64,000 nt of DNA from Actinoallomurus liliacearum. GTDB taxonomy: Bacteria > Actinomycetota > Actinomycetes > Streptosporangiales > Streptosporangiaceae. Positions within the stretch are counted from its first letter, which is position 1. Each line of letters starts with the position of its first letter. Positions 17,704 through 27,211 of the stretch are shown one piece after another. The position numbers were made by a program, and so were the translations under genes. Below the pieces are notes generated by a model. That model saw only the letters and a program-made list of their open reading frames with translations. It was not told the origin of the DNA and made no database searches. The stretch is from contig NZ_BAABHJ010000002.1 of assembly GCF_039542035.1 (NCBI RefSeq), positions 496,001-560,000 of the forward strand. Reading direction: 5' to 3'.

Positions 17704-18138
17704 GACAGGTCATTATCCCGTCCGCCCTGTTCCAGGCCACGACCGGGTCCTTCACACCGGTGGGGCGCTGGACGCCGGTGTCTCGTCACCCGCGGCGCCC
17801 AGCGCCCTTATCACCGGCCCCGGATGCGCGAGAGGCCGGGCTGTGGAGAGGCTGGATCTACTGGGGCGGATCGACGGGCCTCTCCATCTCAGGTTCCGGG
17901 AACGGCGGGCTGGGCGGTGCGATTCATTTGGGAAGATCCACTAAGGATCGGCACACCCGCCTACTACCGGAACACTTCCACCGTAACTCCGCAGGTCAAT
18001 ACAGGGGAAGAAACGGCGGCTTCACAGAAAATGACAACGCGTGTCCGATTTCGGACGTGATCGCGCGCCGTGGGCGGACGACCGATTCCACGGTGTCGTC
18101 CGGCGCGGGGTGGATCAGGACCCCCGCGTCCGTCGGGG
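17704..18138. other. 435-bp gap with a less GC-rich segment
   Basis: No gene seen. Bases 17935-18060 are visibly less GC-rich than the surroundings. A 14-bp palindrome GTCCGA-TT-TCGGAC lies at 18043-18056, about 80 bases past the stop of the APH-type gene. Frames crossing the gap do not resemble proteins. Confidence 0.5.
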
Positions 18139-19026
18139 TCACACGCTCGCCAGGGCGATGGCCGTCCAGTGTTCGAACCGGGAGTACCCGTCGGCGGCGG
18201 CCTGGGTCTCCGGCACGGGCATGCCGAGGATCATGTCGGCGGCGTCCAGCAGGTCCCAGTAGGGGTGGTGGCCGTCCGGTCCGGCGATCCGCTGGTAGAC
18301 CGCCAGGAACCGCTCGGCGACCTCGACGCCGTACTCGATGGCCAGGTGGATACGCATGCGGGCCAGGTCGACGCCGTACGGCCCCCCGCACCCGGCGGTC
18401 CAGTCGACGATGCCGGTCAGCCGGTCCCCGGACCACAGGATCTGCCCCGGATGGAAGTCGCGGTGGACGAACCCGGTCGACGTCTCCGGCGCGGAACCCG
18501 AGATCACCTCGAACACCCGCTGCCAGAGCTCGGGGCTGCCCGACCAGACGGGCGGGCGCCGCTCACCGTGGACCGCCGGGTCGTGGTACGGCGCGTACCT
18601 TCGCAGGTCCGCCTCCGGCGGCACCTCGTGGACCCGCGCGAGGGCCTGGGCGATCTCCGTCAGATAGGCGTCCATGTCCCAGGGCCGGACCGCGTGCCGG
18701 CCGGGCACCCGTGTCACGAGGAGCGCGGGAACGTCACAGAGCCGGCCGTACGGGTCGGCGGCGAGGAGACGCGGCGCCGGCACCTCGGTGTCGTCGAGGA
18801 GCTCCAGGACGGCCGCCTCGACGGCCGGGACGTACCAGGGATCGGTCCGCAGCCGCGCGGTGTCGTGGAACCGGCGGACCACCAGGCGGCGCACCGGATC
18901 GGTCCCGGCGTCGATCGCGTGCAGGGTCGTCGAGCCCGCCCCCATCGAGCGGATCGAGGTGATCCGGCCGCCCACGACGTCACGGACCCACCCCAGGACC
19001 GTCTCCGGCGGATGCGGAGATGCCAT
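18139..19026 (-). CDS. APH-type phosphotransferase
   Basis: A 295-residue member of the aminoglycoside phosphotransferase/choline kinase fold. The catalytic loop is HRDFHPGQILW near residue 190, and the metal-binding VDWTAG follows. The usual Asn of HxDxxxxN is Gln here, which is unusual for an active kinase. The N-terminal part contains MGAGSTTLHAIDAG. Most actinobacterial members do not confer antibiotic resistance, and the substrate is unknown. It diverges from the methyltransferase/glycosyltransferase gene across 136 bp. Confidence 0.8.
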   Translation of the reverse strand: MASPHPPETVLGWVRDVVGGRITSIRSMGAGSTTLHAIDAGTDPVRRLVVRRFHDTARLRTDPWYVPAVEAAVLELLDDTEVPAPRLLAADPYGRLCDVPALLVTRVPGRHAVRPWDMDAYLTEIAQALARVHEVPPEADLRRYAPYHDPAVHGERRPPVWSGSPELWQRVFEVISGSAPETSTGFVHRDFHPGQILWSGDRLTGIVDWTAGCGGPYGVDLARMRIHLAIEYGVEVAERFLAVYQRIAGPDGHHPYWDLLDAADMILGMPVPETQAAADGYSRFEHWTAIALASV

Positions 19027-19162
19027 CTACCGGGTGGAGCCGATCTCAGCCACGGTGACCACCTTAATTCTCCGTCGATTACCCCGGCGTCGTCTGCACG
19101 ACACCGTCCGTTCGCCGGGCGCGGCTAGCGTCTCTGCGCCACTCCCGACGACATGAGGCTCA

Positions 19163-21823
19163 ATGGCTAATTCCGATCGCATCTCCGAGGTCTACAAAGG
19201 CGAGATCTGGGCCGAAAGCACGCAGCGGGTCGCACGTGATCGTATCCACTGGCTCGTCGGCCAAGCCACCGGAGACGTGCTCGACGTCGGGTGCTCGCAG
19301 GGCATCGCCTCGATCCTGTGCGCGCGGCGCGGGCTGACCGTGCTCGGTGTGGACATTCAGGCCGACCGTATCGAGTACGCGAAGAAGGAGCGCGACGCCG
19401 AGCCGGAGGACGTGCGCGCGCGCCTGGACTTCCGGCTCGCGGACGCGAGCGCCCTGGACCTGCCCGACGCCTCGTTCGACACCGTCATCATGGGCGAGAT
19501 CGTCGAGCACATCCCGGACGCCTCCCCCTTCCTCAAGGAGGCCGCGCGGGTGCTGCGCCCGGACGGCGTGCTGGCGCTGACGACGCCGTTCGGCCTCAGC
19601 AAGCATCACGACCACTACGCCACCTTCTACGTGGACACCCTGGTCCGGATGCTCGCCCCGTACGTCTCGATCGAGAGTCTGGACATCGTCGACAGGTACC
19701 TGCGGGTCCGGGCCCACCCGGGGCCGATGGCCGACCCGGACCGGCTCATCCTCGACTCCCAGCCGATGATGGAGCGCGCGTTCATCGCGATCCAGGAGGC
19801 GATGCAGGACGAGAAGGAGCGGATGCGGCGCTACGACATCGCGATCGCCCGCTACGAGCAGGTCAACGCCCGGATGAAGAACCTCGAGGCGCGCCTGGCC
19901 CACCAGTCGTACCGCACCGATTACGTCACCTGGCAGCTCAAGTCCACCAAGAACCGCAAGTGGTGGCGGGTGGGCGAGGCGCTGTGGAGCGCCAAGCGGC
20001 CCACCGACGCGCTCAAGCTGCCCAAGAACCTGGCGAGCGCGCTGAAGACCCCGCCGCGCCTGACCGAGCCGAAGCCCGACACCACGACGGGCTCGCCGGA
20101 CCAGACCGGGCACTACTCGGCGATCGCCATCCCGGAGGTCGTCGTCCCGGACGGCCCGGTGGCGCGCGACCTGAAGGTCGCGGTGATCCTCGACGTGTTC
20201 TCCGCGACCGCGTTCCGGTACGAGTGGCAGCAGATACGGTTCGGGCCGGACGACTGGCGCCAGGTCCTGGAGCGTGAGAAGCCCGCGCTGCTGTTCGTCG
20301 AGTCGGCCTGGCACGGCAACGACGGGCGCTGGGCGACGATGATGAGCGCCGCGGGCGCGCCGAAGCAGCCCGTGCGCGACCTCGTCGCCTGGTGCCGGGC
20401 CCAGGGCATCCCGACGGTCTTCTGGAACAAGGAGGACCCGCCGAACTTCGACCGGTTCATCGAGACGGCGAAGCTGTTCGACCGGGTCTTCACCGTGGAC
20501 GCCGACTGTATCCCGCGCTACGTCGAGGCGCTGGGCCACGACCGGGTCGCGCTGCTGCCGTTCGGCGCGCAGCCGCGGATCCACAACCCGGTGGCCGTGC
20601 CGGGCGGGCGGAAGTACGAGGTGGCGTTCGCCGGGACGTACCACTCCAAGAAGTACCCCGAGCGCGCGGCGCAGATGGACACGATCCTCGCCCCGGCCCG
20701 CGAGTTCGACCTGCACATCTACAGCCGCATCTCCGACGACCCGGACTTCCAGTTCCCGCCGGAGTACGCCGACCACATCGTCGGCTCGCTGCCGTACGAG
20801 AAGATGCTCGCCGCGTACAAGGCGTACAAGATCTTCCTCAACGTCAACTCGGTGACGAAGTCGCCGACGATGTGCGCGCGGCGCGTGTTCGAGCTGTCGG
20901 CCTGCGGGACCCCGGTGGTGTCGGGGCACTCGCGCGCCCTGGAGGAGGTCTTCGGCGACCTCGTACGGCTCTCGACCACGCCGGAGCAGACCACCGAGGC
21001 GCTGGTCGAGCTGATGAAGAGCGCCGATCTACGGGACCGGATCGGCCACCTGGCCATGCGCGAGGTCTTCGCCGAGCACCTGTACGGGCACCGGGCCGAC
21101 GCGATCCTGTCGGCGGCGGGCGTGTCCGCGCCCCGGCGGGAGCGCTCGATCTCGGTGGTCCTGCCGACGAACCGTCCGGAGCAGATCGACCACGCCATCG
21201 AACAGGTCGCCCGGCAGGTCCACCGGCCGCTGCAGCTCGTCCTGGTCACGCACGGCTTCTCCTCCGACCGGGCCGCGGCCAAGGCTCGCGCCGCCGGGCT
21301 GGAGAACGTCGTCGTGCGGTCCGCGGACGCGGGCCTGACGCTCGGCGCGGTGCTCAACCTCGGCATCGACGCGGCCGACGGCGCGTACCTCGCCAAGATG
21401 GACGACGACAACCTGTACGGGCCGCACTACCTGAGCGACCTCGCCTACGCCTTCGACCACACGACGGCCGGCCTGGTCGGGAAGGGCGCGCACTACTGCG
21501 AGATGCGCACGCACGGGGTGACCCTGCTGCGCTTCCCGCACCTGGAGCACACCGAGGCGGAGCTCATCCAGGGCGGCACGATCCTCGCCGACGGTGACGT
21601 CATGCGGCGGCTGCGGTTCTCCGACCTGCCTCGCGCCGTGGACAGCGACCTGCTGCGCCGGGCCCAGGCCGAGGGTGTCGGGATCTACTCCGCGGACCGG
21701 TTCAACTTCGTCTCCGTGCGCGGCGACCGCGAGGCCCACACGTGGAAGGTCAGCGACGAGGAGCTGATGCGGCACGGCCGGGTCGCGTTCCACGGGCCCG
21801 CCGAGGAGCACGTCGTCTTCTGA
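19163..21823 (+). CDS. three-domain methyltransferase / CgeB-like / GT2 protein
   Basis: 886 residues. Residues 25-150 form a class I SAM methyltransferase (DVLDVGCSQGIASI, then VLGVDIQADRIEY). A helical linker follows (about 190-300). Residues 325-640 resemble CgeB-type glycosyltransferases (VAFAGTYHSKKYPERAAQMD, AYKIFLNVNSVT, RVFELSACGTPVVSG). Residues 655-886 are a GT2 domain (ISVVLPTNRP, KMDDDN at 745-750). The protein has no membrane helix, so it is probably cytosolic. It probably decorates a glycan or protein with methyl and sugar groups. The downstream GT-C gene overlaps its stop, and the two are likely co-expressed. Confidence 0.85.
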   Translation: MANSDRISEVYKGEIWAESTQRVARDRIHWLVGQATGDVLDVGCSQGIASILCARRGLTVLGVDIQADRIEYAKKERDAEPEDVRARLDFRLADASALDLPDASFDTVIMGEIVEHIPDASPFLKEAARVLRPDGVLALTTPFGLSKHHDHYATFYVDTLVRMLAPYVSIESLDIVDRYLRVRAHPGPMADPDRLILDSQPMMERAFIAIQEAMQDEKERMRRYDIAIARYEQVNARMKNLEARLAHQSYRTDYVTWQLKSTKNRKWWRVGEALWSAKRPTDALKLPKNLASALKTPPRLTEPKPDTTTGSPDQTGHYSAIAIPEVVVPDGPVARDLKVAVILDVFSATAFRYEWQQIRFGPDDWRQVLEREKPALLFVESAWHGNDGRWATMMSAAGAPKQPVRDLVAWCRAQGIPTVFWNKEDPPNFDRFIETAKLFDRVFTVDADCIPRYVEALGHDRVALLPFGAQPRIHNPVAVPGGRKYEVAFAGTYHSKKYPERAAQMDTILAPAREFDLHIYSRISDDPDFQFPPEYADHIVGSLPYEKMLAAYKAYKIFLNVNSVTKSPTMCARRVFELSACGTPVVSGHSRALEEVFGDLVRLSTTPEQTTEALVELMKSADLRDRIGHLAMREVFAEHLYGHRADAILSAAGVSAPRRERSISVVLPTNRPEQIDHAIEQVARQVHRPLQLVLVTHGFSSDRAAAKARAAGLENVVVRSADAGLTLGAVLNLGIDAADGAYLAKMDDDNLYGPHYLSDLAYAFDHTTAGLVGKGAHYCEMRTHGVTLLRFPHLEHTEAELIQGGTILADGDVMRRLRFSDLPRAVDSDLLRRAQAEGVGIYSADRFNFVSVRGDREAHTWKVSDEELMRHGRVAFHGPAEEHVVF

Positions 21824-23421
21824 TGCCGGCCACCGCCTCCGAGCCGGCCGTCGCGGCGGCGGCCCCGCGCCGCCGCCGCGACGCGCTGCCGCCGCCCGCC
21901 GAGATCCTGCCGCCCGCCGCGCTGCTGGCGGCGTACGCCGTGCTGCTGGTCCTCGACCTGTCGGTGCCGCAGCCGGTCGACCACAGCCGCTACATGGACG
22001 CCGCCCGGTCGTTCCCGTCCCGGCCGCCGAACCCGATCTTCGACCACCAGTACCTGCGGATCGGGCTGACCGCGCCGACCGCCCTGGTGATGAAGGTCTT
22101 CGGCTACTCCGAGGCGACCTACCACGCGTTCCCGATCGCGGCGGCGCTGCTGCTGTTCGGGTCGGTGTACGCGATCGGCCGCCTGCTGTTCGGCCGGCTC
22201 GTGGGCGCGGTGTCGGCGGTGGTCCTCGGCTGCGTCGGGATCGTCGTCGTCGCGGGCACCGAGCTGCTGCCGGACCTGCCCGCCACCGCCCTGTTCACCG
22301 CGGCCGTCGCCCTGGCCGTCGCGCTCCGCCGGGGGCTCCTCGGCCACCGGCGGGTCTGGCTCGTCGTGATCGGCGTGCTGCTCGGCTGGAGCTACCTGGT
22401 CCGCGAGTTCATCGTGTTCGTCTGGCCGCTGGTCCCCGTGCTGTTGTGGCGGCGGATCGGCCTCCGGGAGTCGTTGTGCCTGGTCACGCCGGTGGCGCTG
22501 ACGGGCGTGGGCGAGACGGCGTTCAACGCGTGGCTGTACGGCGACCCGCTCGCCCGCCTGCACGCCGGATCGGGCCTGGGCGACCTGCCGTCCCGCCCGG
22601 AGGTCGCCAAGACCTTCCACGACCTGCCGTTGTGGGTGTACCTGTGGCGGCTGCCGCAGCAGCTCGCCACGCTCCCCGAGGGGCCGGGGCTGCTGCTCCT
22701 CCTCGCCCTGACCCTGGCCGCGGGCGCGGTCTGCGCCGTCCGCCTCGTCCGGGCGTGGCGCGGCGGCGCTCAGGCCGGTCCGGACACGCGGCGGGCCGGC
22801 GTGTTCGCGCTGTGGATCGCGCTGCTGTGGGTGCCGCTCACGCTCCTCGGCGGCGTGCTGAACCCGGCCCATCCCAAGTTGCGCCTGCAGCTCCTGCGCT
22901 ACTGGTACCCGGTGTTCCCCGCCTTCGTGCTGGGCGGCGTCGCGGCACTGTGGCTGCTCGGTCGCGCCGTACGGCGGCCGGCGCGGGCGCGGGCGCTCGC
23001 CCCCGCGGTGGTGGTGTGCTCCGTCGCGCTCCTCACGACCGGGCTCGCCGTGCTCGGCCGTCCGGGCGCGCCCGGCTGGGCGGGCTCGCCGCGCGTGTCG
23101 TCGGACGCGCTGCCGGAGTTCCGGTCCTGGCTGGCCCGCTCCGGTGCCCGTACCGTCTGGGCGGACACGAAGCTTTACCGCGTCCTCCCGATCTACTTCG
23201 TGAGCCGCACCGGCCACCGGGTGTGGCGCGGCCACCTGCGGCCGTTGACGAACGCGACGGGACCGGCGGCGGGCGACTACGTCGTGTCCTACAGCGTCGG
23301 CAGCGACGCCTGCCCCCGCTGCGGCGACGCCGCGAAGGCCGCGCTGCCCGGCGTCCCGTCGACCTGGCGGCCCGTGCTCACCACCCGCGACCACCTGCTG
23401 CACGTGTGGCAGGTCGGCTGA
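21823..23421 (+). CDS. GT-C/ArnT-like membrane glycosyltransferase
   Basis: 532 residues with about ten membrane helices from residue 30 on. The N-terminal loop has VDHSRYMDAARSF, consistent with the DE/DD-type catalytic loop of lipid-linked sugar transferases (PMT/ArnT, GT39/GT83-like). The hydrophilic C-terminal part (about 420-532) would face outside. The ATG overlaps the preceding stop (TGATG), so translation is probably coupled. Likely substrate is a polyprenyl-phosphate sugar made in the cytosol. The acceptor is unknown. Confidence 0.75.
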   Translation: MPATASEPAVAAAAPRRRRDALPPPAEILPPAALLAAYAVLLVLDLSVPQPVDHSRYMDAARSFPSRPPNPIFDHQYLRIGLTAPTALVMKVFGYSEATYHAFPIAAALLLFGSVYAIGRLLFGRLVGAVSAVVLGCVGIVVVAGTELLPDLPATALFTAAVALAVALRRGLLGHRRVWLVVIGVLLGWSYLVREFIVFVWPLVPVLLWRRIGLRESLCLVTPVALTGVGETAFNAWLYGDPLARLHAGSGLGDLPSRPEVAKTFHDLPLWVYLWRLPQQLATLPEGPGLLLLLALTLAAGAVCAVRLVRAWRGGAQAGPDTRRAGVFALWIALLWVPLTLLGGVLNPAHPKLRLQLLRYWYPVFPAFVLGGVAALWLLGRAVRRPARARALAPAVVVCSVALLTTGLAVLGRPGAPGWAGSPRVSSDALPEFRSWLARSGARTVWADTKLYRVLPIYFVSRTGHRVWRGHLRPLTNATGPAAGDYVVSYSVGSDACPRCGDAAKAALPGVPSTWRPVLTTRDHLLHVWQVG

Positions 23422-23553
23422 GGCGGCCCGCCTGAGGCGACCGGCCGCGCACCTGGCCGGATGCGGTCAGTGCCGCCGGGCGCGATGAGTTCTCGTCCGC
23501 CGCGTGGTCCGCACAGAGGACCACACGCGCATCCACACGAGAGCAGGTAGGTC

Positions 23554-24096
23554 ATGGCGAAGATGCTCTACTCGGTCAGCATGTCACTGGACGGCTTCAT
23601 CGCCGGTCCGGGCGGGGACATGTCCTGGCTGACGCCGTACATCGGACCGAACCCGGTGGTGACGGACGTCATCGAACGGATCGGCGCCCTCCTGGTCGGG
23701 AAGCGCACCTTCGGCGGCGACGATCCGCACCGGGGAACGGAGAAGGAGGGCAAGCCGTTCGGCGGCGGCTGGGAGGGCCCGCAGTTCGTGCTCACCCACC
23801 ACGCGCCGGCCGACCCCGTCCCCGGCGTCACCTTCGTCGACGATCTCCAGAAGGCGGTCGCGGCGGCCAAGGAGGCCGCCGGCGACAAGTACGTCAACAT
23901 CCTCGGCGCCGAGGTCGCCCGGCAGTGCCTCACCGCCGGGCTGGTCGACGAGCTCCTGGTCTTCATCGCGCCGCTCCTGCTCGGCGACGGCGTCCGTCTC
24001 TTCGACCACGCCGGCGGCCACAAGGTCCGGCTCGAACGCCTGAGCCAGAGCGAGACGCCGCTCGCCACGAACCTCTGGTTCCGCGTCGTCCGGTAA
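23554..24096 (+). CDS. dihydrofolate reductase family protein (RibD C-terminal domain)
   Basis: A 180-residue single-domain protein of the RibD_C/DHFR-like fold. It starts YSVSMSLDGFIAGPGGDMSWL, carries LLVGKRTFGGDDP and KYVNILGAEVARQCLTAGLVDELLVFIAPLLLG, and ends NLWFRVV. Such genes are very common singletons in actinomycetes and probably NADPH-dependent reductases of unknown substrates. AGGTAGG precedes the ATG. Confidence 0.9.
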   Translation: MAKMLYSVSMSLDGFIAGPGGDMSWLTPYIGPNPVVTDVIERIGALLVGKRTFGGDDPHRGTEKEGKPFGGGWEGPQFVLTHHAPADPVPGVTFVDDLQKAVAAAKEAAGDKYVNILGAEVARQCLTAGLVDELLVFIAPLLLGDGVRLFDHAGGHKVRLERLSQSETPLATNLWFRVVR

Positions 24097-24155
24097 GCCG
24101 TCCCCGGTCGTCCGGACCGCCGGCCGCGCGGTCTCCCGGCGAGCCGCGCACCCGG

Positions 24156-24194
24156 CCCGGCGAGACCGGGGATCGCCTCCCCGGTCTCGCCGGG
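24156..24194. terminator. bidirectional terminator hairpin
   Basis: A 17-bp perfect stem: CCCGGCGAGACCGGGGA (24156-24172) and its exact reverse complement (24178-24194) around a 5-base loop. It lies between the convergent stops of the RibD-type gene (24096) and the LuxR gene (24238), so it can serve both strands. Confidence 0.85.
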
Positions 24195-24237
24195 GCGGAC
24201 GGCTCGCTGAACGGCTCGCGCTCCGCCGGGCGCGGCG

Positions 24238-26574
24238 TCACGGCCTCCGGCGGTGGGCGGCCCAGACGGCGATCTGCGTACGCGAGGTGAAGCCGAGCTT
24301 GCTCAAGATCTTCTCGATGTGACTCTCGGCGGTGCGCTGCGCGATGAGCAGGTTCTCCGCGATCTCCTTGTTGGTCATGCCCCGGGCGACCATCTCGGCG
24401 ACCTGACGCTCGCGCTTCGTCAACGCCTGGTCGGCCGCGGCCGACGGCGCGACGACGACCGCCGCCGGTTCCTCCGAGGGCTCCTCCTCGAGGGCGAAGC
24501 CGACCAGCTCAGACTGGGGCATGAGGGCTCCTCGCCGGCACGCGGCCGCGAAGCCGGCGTCACCGAGCGACTCACGGCACCGCGCGCGGTTCTGCCTGCG
24601 CCATCTCAGCAACGTGTCGAAGCCGAACAGTGGCCTGCCGATCAGGTCCCAGCCCGCGTCCGCGGCCCCGAACAGCACCGCGGCCCGGTCGGTCCGACCG
24701 GCCGAGATCGCCACCCACCCCAGCAGCTCGACGCAGAAGGGAATCCCGAGCCGGTCGACGAGGTCCTGCTTCGCCCGCAGGGACGATCGCAGGTGCGCCG
24801 CCGCCTTCCTCAGGGCACCGGTGGTCCAGTACGCGACGCCCAGGTTCCACTCGGACCAGGACCGCGTCCAGCGCTCGCCGAGGGAGTCGCAGATGGATAG
24901 GCACTCGGTGAGCAGGGCCACCGCGAGGTCGATGTCACCGGCCAGCACCGCCGGGCGGGCGCGCTGCCCGAAGATCAACAGTGCCGGCGCCGTCCACGCC
25001 CCCGACGCGCGATGCCCGGCCAGCGCCTGCTCCAGCATCGGCACCGCGACGTCCAGGTTCCCGACGAACATCTCCGCCTCGGCGTAGAACTGCAGCGCGT
25101 AGATCCGGTCGGCCTCGTCGTCCAGTTCACCGGCCAGCTCCCGGGCCTGCCGCAGCAGCACGAGGCTGGTGGCGTTCTCCCCACGGAGGAAGGCGATCCA
25201 GCCGTCGATCCACAGCGCGCGTACGCGCTCATGGCTCGGCTCGGGGTCCAGGGCCAGCGCGCGCCCCAGCCAGTGCGCGCCCTCGCGGACGAACCCGCAG
25301 CCGACCCAGTAGAACCACAGCGCGTCGGCCATCCGGAGCCCCGCGCGCGCCTGGGCGGGCTCGTCGAGGCAGAACTCCAGCGCCGCCCAGAGGTTGCCCC
25401 GCTCCGCCGTCAGCCGCCTGACCCACTCGCCCTGACGTGGCCCGCATGCGCACGCGTCGGCCCGTTCCGCCTCCCGCAGGAAGTAGTCGCGGTGTGTGCA
25501 CCGCAGGCGCGGAGCCTCTCCGGCGTCGGCGAGGCGTTCGGCCCCGTACTGCCGGATGGTCTCCAGCATGCGGTACCACGCGCGCGGTCCCCCGCCGCAG
25601 CGCACGATGATCGACTTGTCCAGCAGCCCCGACATCGCGGTGAACACGTCCAGTCCGTCGCCCGCGCAGACCGCCTCGGCCGCGTCGAGGTCGAACTCTC
25701 CGGTGAAGACCGAAAGCCGCGACCAGAGGAGGCGTTCGGACGTGGAGCACAGGTCGAAGCTCCACTGCACCGCGGCGCGGAGCGTCCGGTGCCGTGCCGG
25801 CGTGCCCTGCTCGCCGGTCTTCAGCAGCCGGAACCGGTCCTCCAGCCGCGCCGACAACTGCTCGAGCGACAGGACGCGCAGCCAGGCGGCCGCCAGCTCG
25901 ATCGCCAACGGCAGCCCGTCGAGTCGCCGGCACACCGAGGTCACGACGGACGCGTTCCCGGGATTCACCGAGAAGCCCGGCACGACCGCCGAGGCCCGGT
26001 CCTGGAACAGGCGCAACGCCGGATACTCGTCCATCGTGGCGTCCGAGACGACGACCTGCGCGCTCGGCACCGGCAGGGGCTCGACCTCCAGCACGCGCTC
26101 GCCGCTGATCATCATCGGCTCACGGCTGGTGGCCAGCACCCGCACCCCGGAGGCCGTCCTCAGCAGGTCCCCGACCAGGCCCGCACAGCACTGGAGCAGA
26201 TGCTCACAGTTGTCGAGGACGATCAGCAGCTGTTTGTCCGCCAGGTAATCGACCAGCACGGCCGTGAGCTCGCGGACCGACGCCTCCGGCAGCCGCAGCT
26301 CCGCGGCGACCGCGGTGGGCACCAGCGACGGGTCGTCCACGTCCGCGAGCTCCACGAATCGGACGCCGTCCCGGAACGCGCGACATACCTGCCGCGCCAC
26401 ATGCACGGCCAGCCGGGTCTTGCCCACCCCGCCCACACCGGTCAGGGTGACCAGCCGGGAGTCCGCCAGGAACCGCCGGGCGGTGTCCGTCAGCCGACGG
26501 CGGCCCACGAAGCTGGTCAGATCCTCCGGCAGGCTCCCGGACCCCGCGCCTCGGGCTTCCGGCGTCGCGTTCAT
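24238..26574 (-). CDS. LuxR-family regulator with NB-ARC/AAA ATPase and TPR-like region
   Basis: 778 residues. The N-terminal ATPase has Walker A GVGGVGKT (46-53) and Walker B LLIVLDNCEHLL. The middle (about 350-690) is helical and repeat-like, as in SARP/MalT-like STAND regulators. The C-terminal LuxR HTH (about 715-778) reads LTKRERQVAEMVARGMTNKEIAENL. ATG 26574 follows AAGGGGG. These regulators respond to unknown signals and hydrolyse ATP. It diverges from a small membrane protein gene, and a palindrome in the shared gap may be its site. Confidence 0.85.
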   Translation of the reverse strand: MNATPEARGAGSGSLPEDLTSFVGRRRLTDTARRFLADSRLVTLTGVGGVGKTRLAVHVARQVCRAFRDGVRFVELADVDDPSLVPTAVAAELRLPEASVRELTAVLVDYLADKQLLIVLDNCEHLLQCCAGLVGDLLRTASGVRVLATSREPMMISGERVLEVEPLPVPSAQVVVSDATMDEYPALRLFQDRASAVVPGFSVNPGNASVVTSVCRRLDGLPLAIELAAAWLRVLSLEQLSARLEDRFRLLKTGEQGTPARHRTLRAAVQWSFDLCSTSERLLWSRLSVFTGEFDLDAAEAVCAGDGLDVFTAMSGLLDKSIIVRCGGGPRAWYRMLETIRQYGAERLADAGEAPRLRCTHRDYFLREAERADACACGPRQGEWVRRLTAERGNLWAALEFCLDEPAQARAGLRMADALWFYWVGCGFVREGAHWLGRALALDPEPSHERVRALWIDGWIAFLRGENATSLVLLRQARELAGELDDEADRIYALQFYAEAEMFVGNLDVAVPMLEQALAGHRASGAWTAPALLIFGQRARPAVLAGDIDLAVALLTECLSICDSLGERWTRSWSEWNLGVAYWTTGALRKAAAHLRSSLRAKQDLVDRLGIPFCVELLGWVAISAGRTDRAAVLFGAADAGWDLIGRPLFGFDTLLRWRRQNRARCRESLGDAGFAAACRRGALMPQSELVGFALEEEPSEEPAAVVVAPSAAADQALTKRERQVAEMVARGMTNKEIAENLLIAQRTAESHIEKILSKLGFTSRTQIAVWAAHRRRP

Positions 26575-26645
26575 CGGGCCCCCTTCGTCAGCGTAACCGA
26601 CCTGCCGGGGAGGCATACCTCCGGAGGAACATGGGCCCGGAGTCT

Positions 26646-26659
26646 GAGTACTTGTACTC
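26646..26659. promoter_or_regulatory. palindrome GAGTAC-TT-GTACTC in divergent promoter region
   Basis: A perfect 6-bp inverted repeat with a 2-base spacer, placed 72 bases upstream of the LuxR start and 36 bases upstream of the membrane-protein start. Its position suggests an operator for one or both genes. The protein that binds it is not known. Confidence 0.5.
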
Positions 26660-26694
26660 TGCCCGGCGGGCGGCGGCGCCGGGATGCTGCTCAC

Positions 26695-27129
26695 ATGATC
26701 GACACGAGGCTCCGACCGCGCACGACGGCGCGGACCGTCACCGGGGTGGCACTGGTCCTTCTCACCCTCGGCTGGATCTGCGGCACGGTCGCGTTCTTCT
26801 TCGCGGCGCTCGATCCGATGATCTGTTTCGAGGGCTGTCAGGTCGGCGCCCGGGAGAAGCTTCATTCCGACCGACTCCTGATCGCGTCGGTCGGCTGCGC
26901 GCTGGTGCTGCCCTTCGCGGCCGTCTTCCTCAGCGTGGTGACCCGGCGGCGGGTCGCGACCGTCGTGTTCATCGTCGTGGGAGTGCTGCCGGGGATCGCC
27001 TACGGCATGACGGTGGGCGTGGGCGCCGCGCGTGACATCCACCGGATCCAGCCGCCCCGCCCCGCGCCCGTTAAGTCGGGCTACTGCCCCTGCTACAGCG
27101 GTGGCGCCTGTGACTGCCCAGGCGGCTGA
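26695..27129 (+). CDS. small membrane protein with Cys-rich C-terminus
   Basis: 144 residues with three hydrophobic segments (VTGVALVLLTLGWICGTVAFF; LLIASVGCALVLPFAAVFL; VVFIVVGVLPGIAYGM). The C-terminal tail is KSGYCPCYSGGACDCPGG, with four closely spaced cysteines. The middle loop carries ICFEGCQVG. I do not recognise the family. The cysteines could bind a metal or form disulfides. The M19 dipeptidase gene follows 82 bases later on the same strand. Confidence 0.7.
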   Translation: MIDTRLRPRTTARTVTGVALVLLTLGWICGTVAFFFAALDPMICFEGCQVGAREKLHSDRLLIASVGCALVLPFAAVFLSVVTRRRVATVVFIVVGVLPGIAYGMTVGVGAARDIHRIQPPRPAPVKSGYCPCYSGGACDCPGG

Positions 27130-27211
27130 CCGCCGTCGGCGCGGCCGCGACCCGGGCGGGCGGGCCCTGGGCATGCTCGGTCTAGGCTGGGAGAGGCAGG
27201 AGAACGATCAC

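Noticed and set aside
18168..18182. tRNA-like GTTCGAACC sequence
   Set aside because: It lies inside the APH-type gene, and no cloverleaf stems or anticodon arm are present around it.
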